A stretch of 6,150 nucleotides of DNA from Nitrospirae bacterium GWC2_42_7 (GTDB lineage: Bacteria > Nitrospirota > Thermodesulfovibrionia > Thermodesulfovibrionales > UBA6898), in NCBI GenBank assembly GCA_001803645.1, contig MHDW01000015.1, positions 2,511 to 8,660 on the forward strand, read 5' to 3'. Shown piece after piece: positions 4,826 through 6,150 of this stretch. Within the stretch, counting starts at the first letter, position 1; the number at the start of each line of letters is the position of its first letter. The notes under the pieces were generated by a model. The model did not search any database and was not told the DNA's origin. It saw nothing but the letters and a program-made list of their open reading frames with translations. Both the position numbers and the translations under genes were made by a program.

Positions 4826-6150
4826 CTAGTCCTCTGCCTTGGTTGATATTATTATTTTTAAAAGTAGTTTTTCGCTTATTTCTTTAATATTTTTATTTTT
4901 AGACGCAAGGCCTGATTCAGCAAGTTCTCTGACAGAAGCAAACGGGTAGTTATCGAGGCCTTTAAAGATCTCCTCTTTAAGTTCTTCGAGATTATCTTTA
5001 TAGAATATAGTCTTCGCATTAATGATATCCTGAAATGGTTTGATCGCCCTTTCATCCCCTATCTCTCTGAGCGCCCTGACCACTCCGATCTTGTAATATG
5101 CTCCTGTTCCAAAGATATCCTTTTTCTCAAGTAGCTCTATCAGATATGGCACAGAATCCCTGACCTTGTACATACCGGCAAGTTTGATTGCGCCGGTCCT
5201 TAACTTTGTGTCCTGACCCTGTAACCAGGCATTAAGAGCCGGGGCAGAATCAGACGTCTTGAAATGAAGAAGTGTCTTTAAAGCCTCAAGACAGACTATC
5301 CTGTTCTTATGCCTGATCATTTTTCTTATTAATGAGATCTCTTGCTTGCCATTACATTCCCTTACAAGATAGAGCATGTTCCTGACCACATGCCATCTGC
5401 TGTCACCAAGCCTTTTGGCTGCATGCGGCACAACATTGCTGCCGATACCTGTAAGGACTGAGAGCAGGAATCCCCTGGTGCTCGAAAAATGCTCCTCTGC
5501 AAGCGCATCAAGAAGAGGTTCTATCACAGAACGCTGCAAGGCCCTTGAGAGTCTTATCGCACCTTCCCTCTCTTGTCTGCCGAGATATCTGAGAGTATCT
5601 ACAAATCTTGCCACAAATTCATCGGAATGAAAGAAATACTCTATAGTAGCCGATGCTTCATTGATAAATTTTCCGCCCAGTGTCTGCTCTCTTATGACAT
5701 TATAGATCTCGAGTATCTCTTCGAACCTGCCGGTCTCGAGAAAGGCGTTGACAAGCTCAGATAGTTTTGTGATCAAAGTCATGTAATCTGAAGAATCTGT
5801 CAGGTCAGAATTCATTATTTCAAGAATAATGTCCATTGTTGTAACGTCCATTGATTCGTCAGAGAATTCGTCATTGAGCTTGCTGTCCTTAGCCCTTCCT
5901 GATACTTGACCGAGCATTCTGTCAAGCTCATCCTTGTATCCCTTGCTCATGTAGTCATGCAGCTTGCCTTCCTGAAAAAGGGTCAGGATCTTTTCATCGA
6001 TCTCAATATCGTCAAAGATCGCGGTTTTATTAATAAGGAAGTCAAAGCTCAGGGATTTGTCTTTATTTATCTCAGAAAGCTTATCGATAAGATTCTTCAG
6101 AACAGGGGGTACCAATGATGAATTTCCTACAAATACCGAGGCCAGCTTCT
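4826..6150 (-). CDS. HEAT-repeat protein, partner of the HD-GYP gene (5' partial)
   Basis: The frame runs from the right edge to TAG (complement of 4826-4828). A TTG at 6113-6115 has AGGAA 8 bases upstream and would give 429 residues. The frame is open beyond it, however, and the first residues look like the middle of a domain (LVPPVLKNLIDKL...KSLSFDFLINKTAIFDD), so the gene probably starts outside the window. Residue numbers here count from that TTG. About 90-180 is helical. From about 190 to 420 there are paired-helix HEAT-type units with typical phrases: VIEPLLDALAEE, NVVPHAAKRLGDSRWHVVRNMLYLV, CLEALKTLLHF, TGAIKLAGMYKVRDSVPYLIELLEKKD, VVRALREIGDERAIKPF. Such solenoids bind other proteins and have no enzymatic activity of their own. 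Its position 4 bases before the HD-GYP gene suggests a role in the same signalling complex. No signal peptide or membrane segment is visible in the part seen. Confidence 0.9.
   Translation of the reverse strand, partial: KLASVFVGNSSLVPPVLKNLIDKLSEINKDKSLSFDFLINKTAIFDDIEIDEKILTLFQEGKLHDYMSKGYKDELDRMLGQVSGRAKDSKLNDEFSDESMDVTTMDIILEIMNSDLTDSSDYMTLITKLSELVNAFLETGRFEEILEIYNVIREQTLGGKFINEASATIEYFFHSDEFVARFVDTLRYLGRQEREGAIRLSRALQRSVIEPLLDALAEEHFSSTRGFLLSVLTGIGSNVVPHAAKRLGDSRWHVVRNMLYLVRECNGKQEISLIRKMIRHKNRIVCLEALKTLLHFKTSDSAPALNAWLQGQDTKLRTGAIKLAGMYKVRDSVPYLIELLEKKDIFGTGAYYKIGVVRALREIGDERAIKPFQDIINAKTIFYKDNLEELKEEIFKGLDNYPFASVRELAESGLASKNKNIKEISEKLLLKIIISTKAED
4831..4834 (-). promoter_or_regulatory. 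Shine-Dalgarno GAGG for the HD-GYP gene
   Basis: On the minus strand GAGG lies 9 bases before the TTG start of the HD-GYP gene, inside the last codons of the HEAT-repeat gene. This supports the TTG start and translational coupling. The first in-frame ATG is 11 codons further in and has a poorer site. Confidence 0.6.

Overview
The window looks like chromosomal DNA of moderate GC from an anaerobic, environmental Gram-negative bacterium. A Nitrospirota or deltaproteobacterial-type lineage is my best guess. The reasons are a stand-alone MnmD-type tRNA methyltransferase, small Cys-rich zinc-binding proteins, an exported protein with a Sec signal, and a HEAT-repeat/HD-GYP gene pair of a kind familiar from those groups. 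No rRNA, tRNA, CRISPR, insertion sequence or phage gene was seen. The taxonomic guess is inference from gene content, not from a marker gene.

Layout. Bases 3-158 (+) are the 3' end of a gene ending in a CxxC...CxxC zinc ribbon. A small Cys-rich ORF (191-376, -) converges on it. After an array of 8-bp repeats comes a 95-residue Cys-rich protein (542-829, +) made of two 50-residue copies with identical cysteine spacing. A PHP-domain phosphoesterase (1082-1741, +) converges with mnmD (1835-2536, -). A divergent, well-promoted gene (2769-3656, +) encodes an exported protein of unknown function. It converges on a two-gene minus-strand operon: a HEAT-repeat protein that runs off the right edge (4826-6150) followed 4 bases later by an HD-GYP phosphohydrolase (3727-4821).

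The HEAT/HD-GYP pair is the only clear operon. The HD-GYP protein probably hydrolyses cyclic di-GMP or a related nucleotide, with the HEAT protein as a likely scaffold or partner. The other genes appear to be single transcription units with unrelated jobs: tRNA wobble-uridine modification, phosphoester hydrolysis, and a periplasmic function.

The most unusual signal is between the genes. A short tandem repeat with an 8-bp period (consensus AGCTTGNN, with NN often alternating CC and AT) is clear in two intergenic spaces and recognisable in degraded form in three others. One 16-base unit is identical at 432-447 and 3680-3695, more than 3 kb apart. A 7-bp repeat (GCTCTAT) lies in the same intergenic space as one degraded copy. 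The family occupies gene junctions and was not seen as arrays inside genes. I do not recognise it as a named family.
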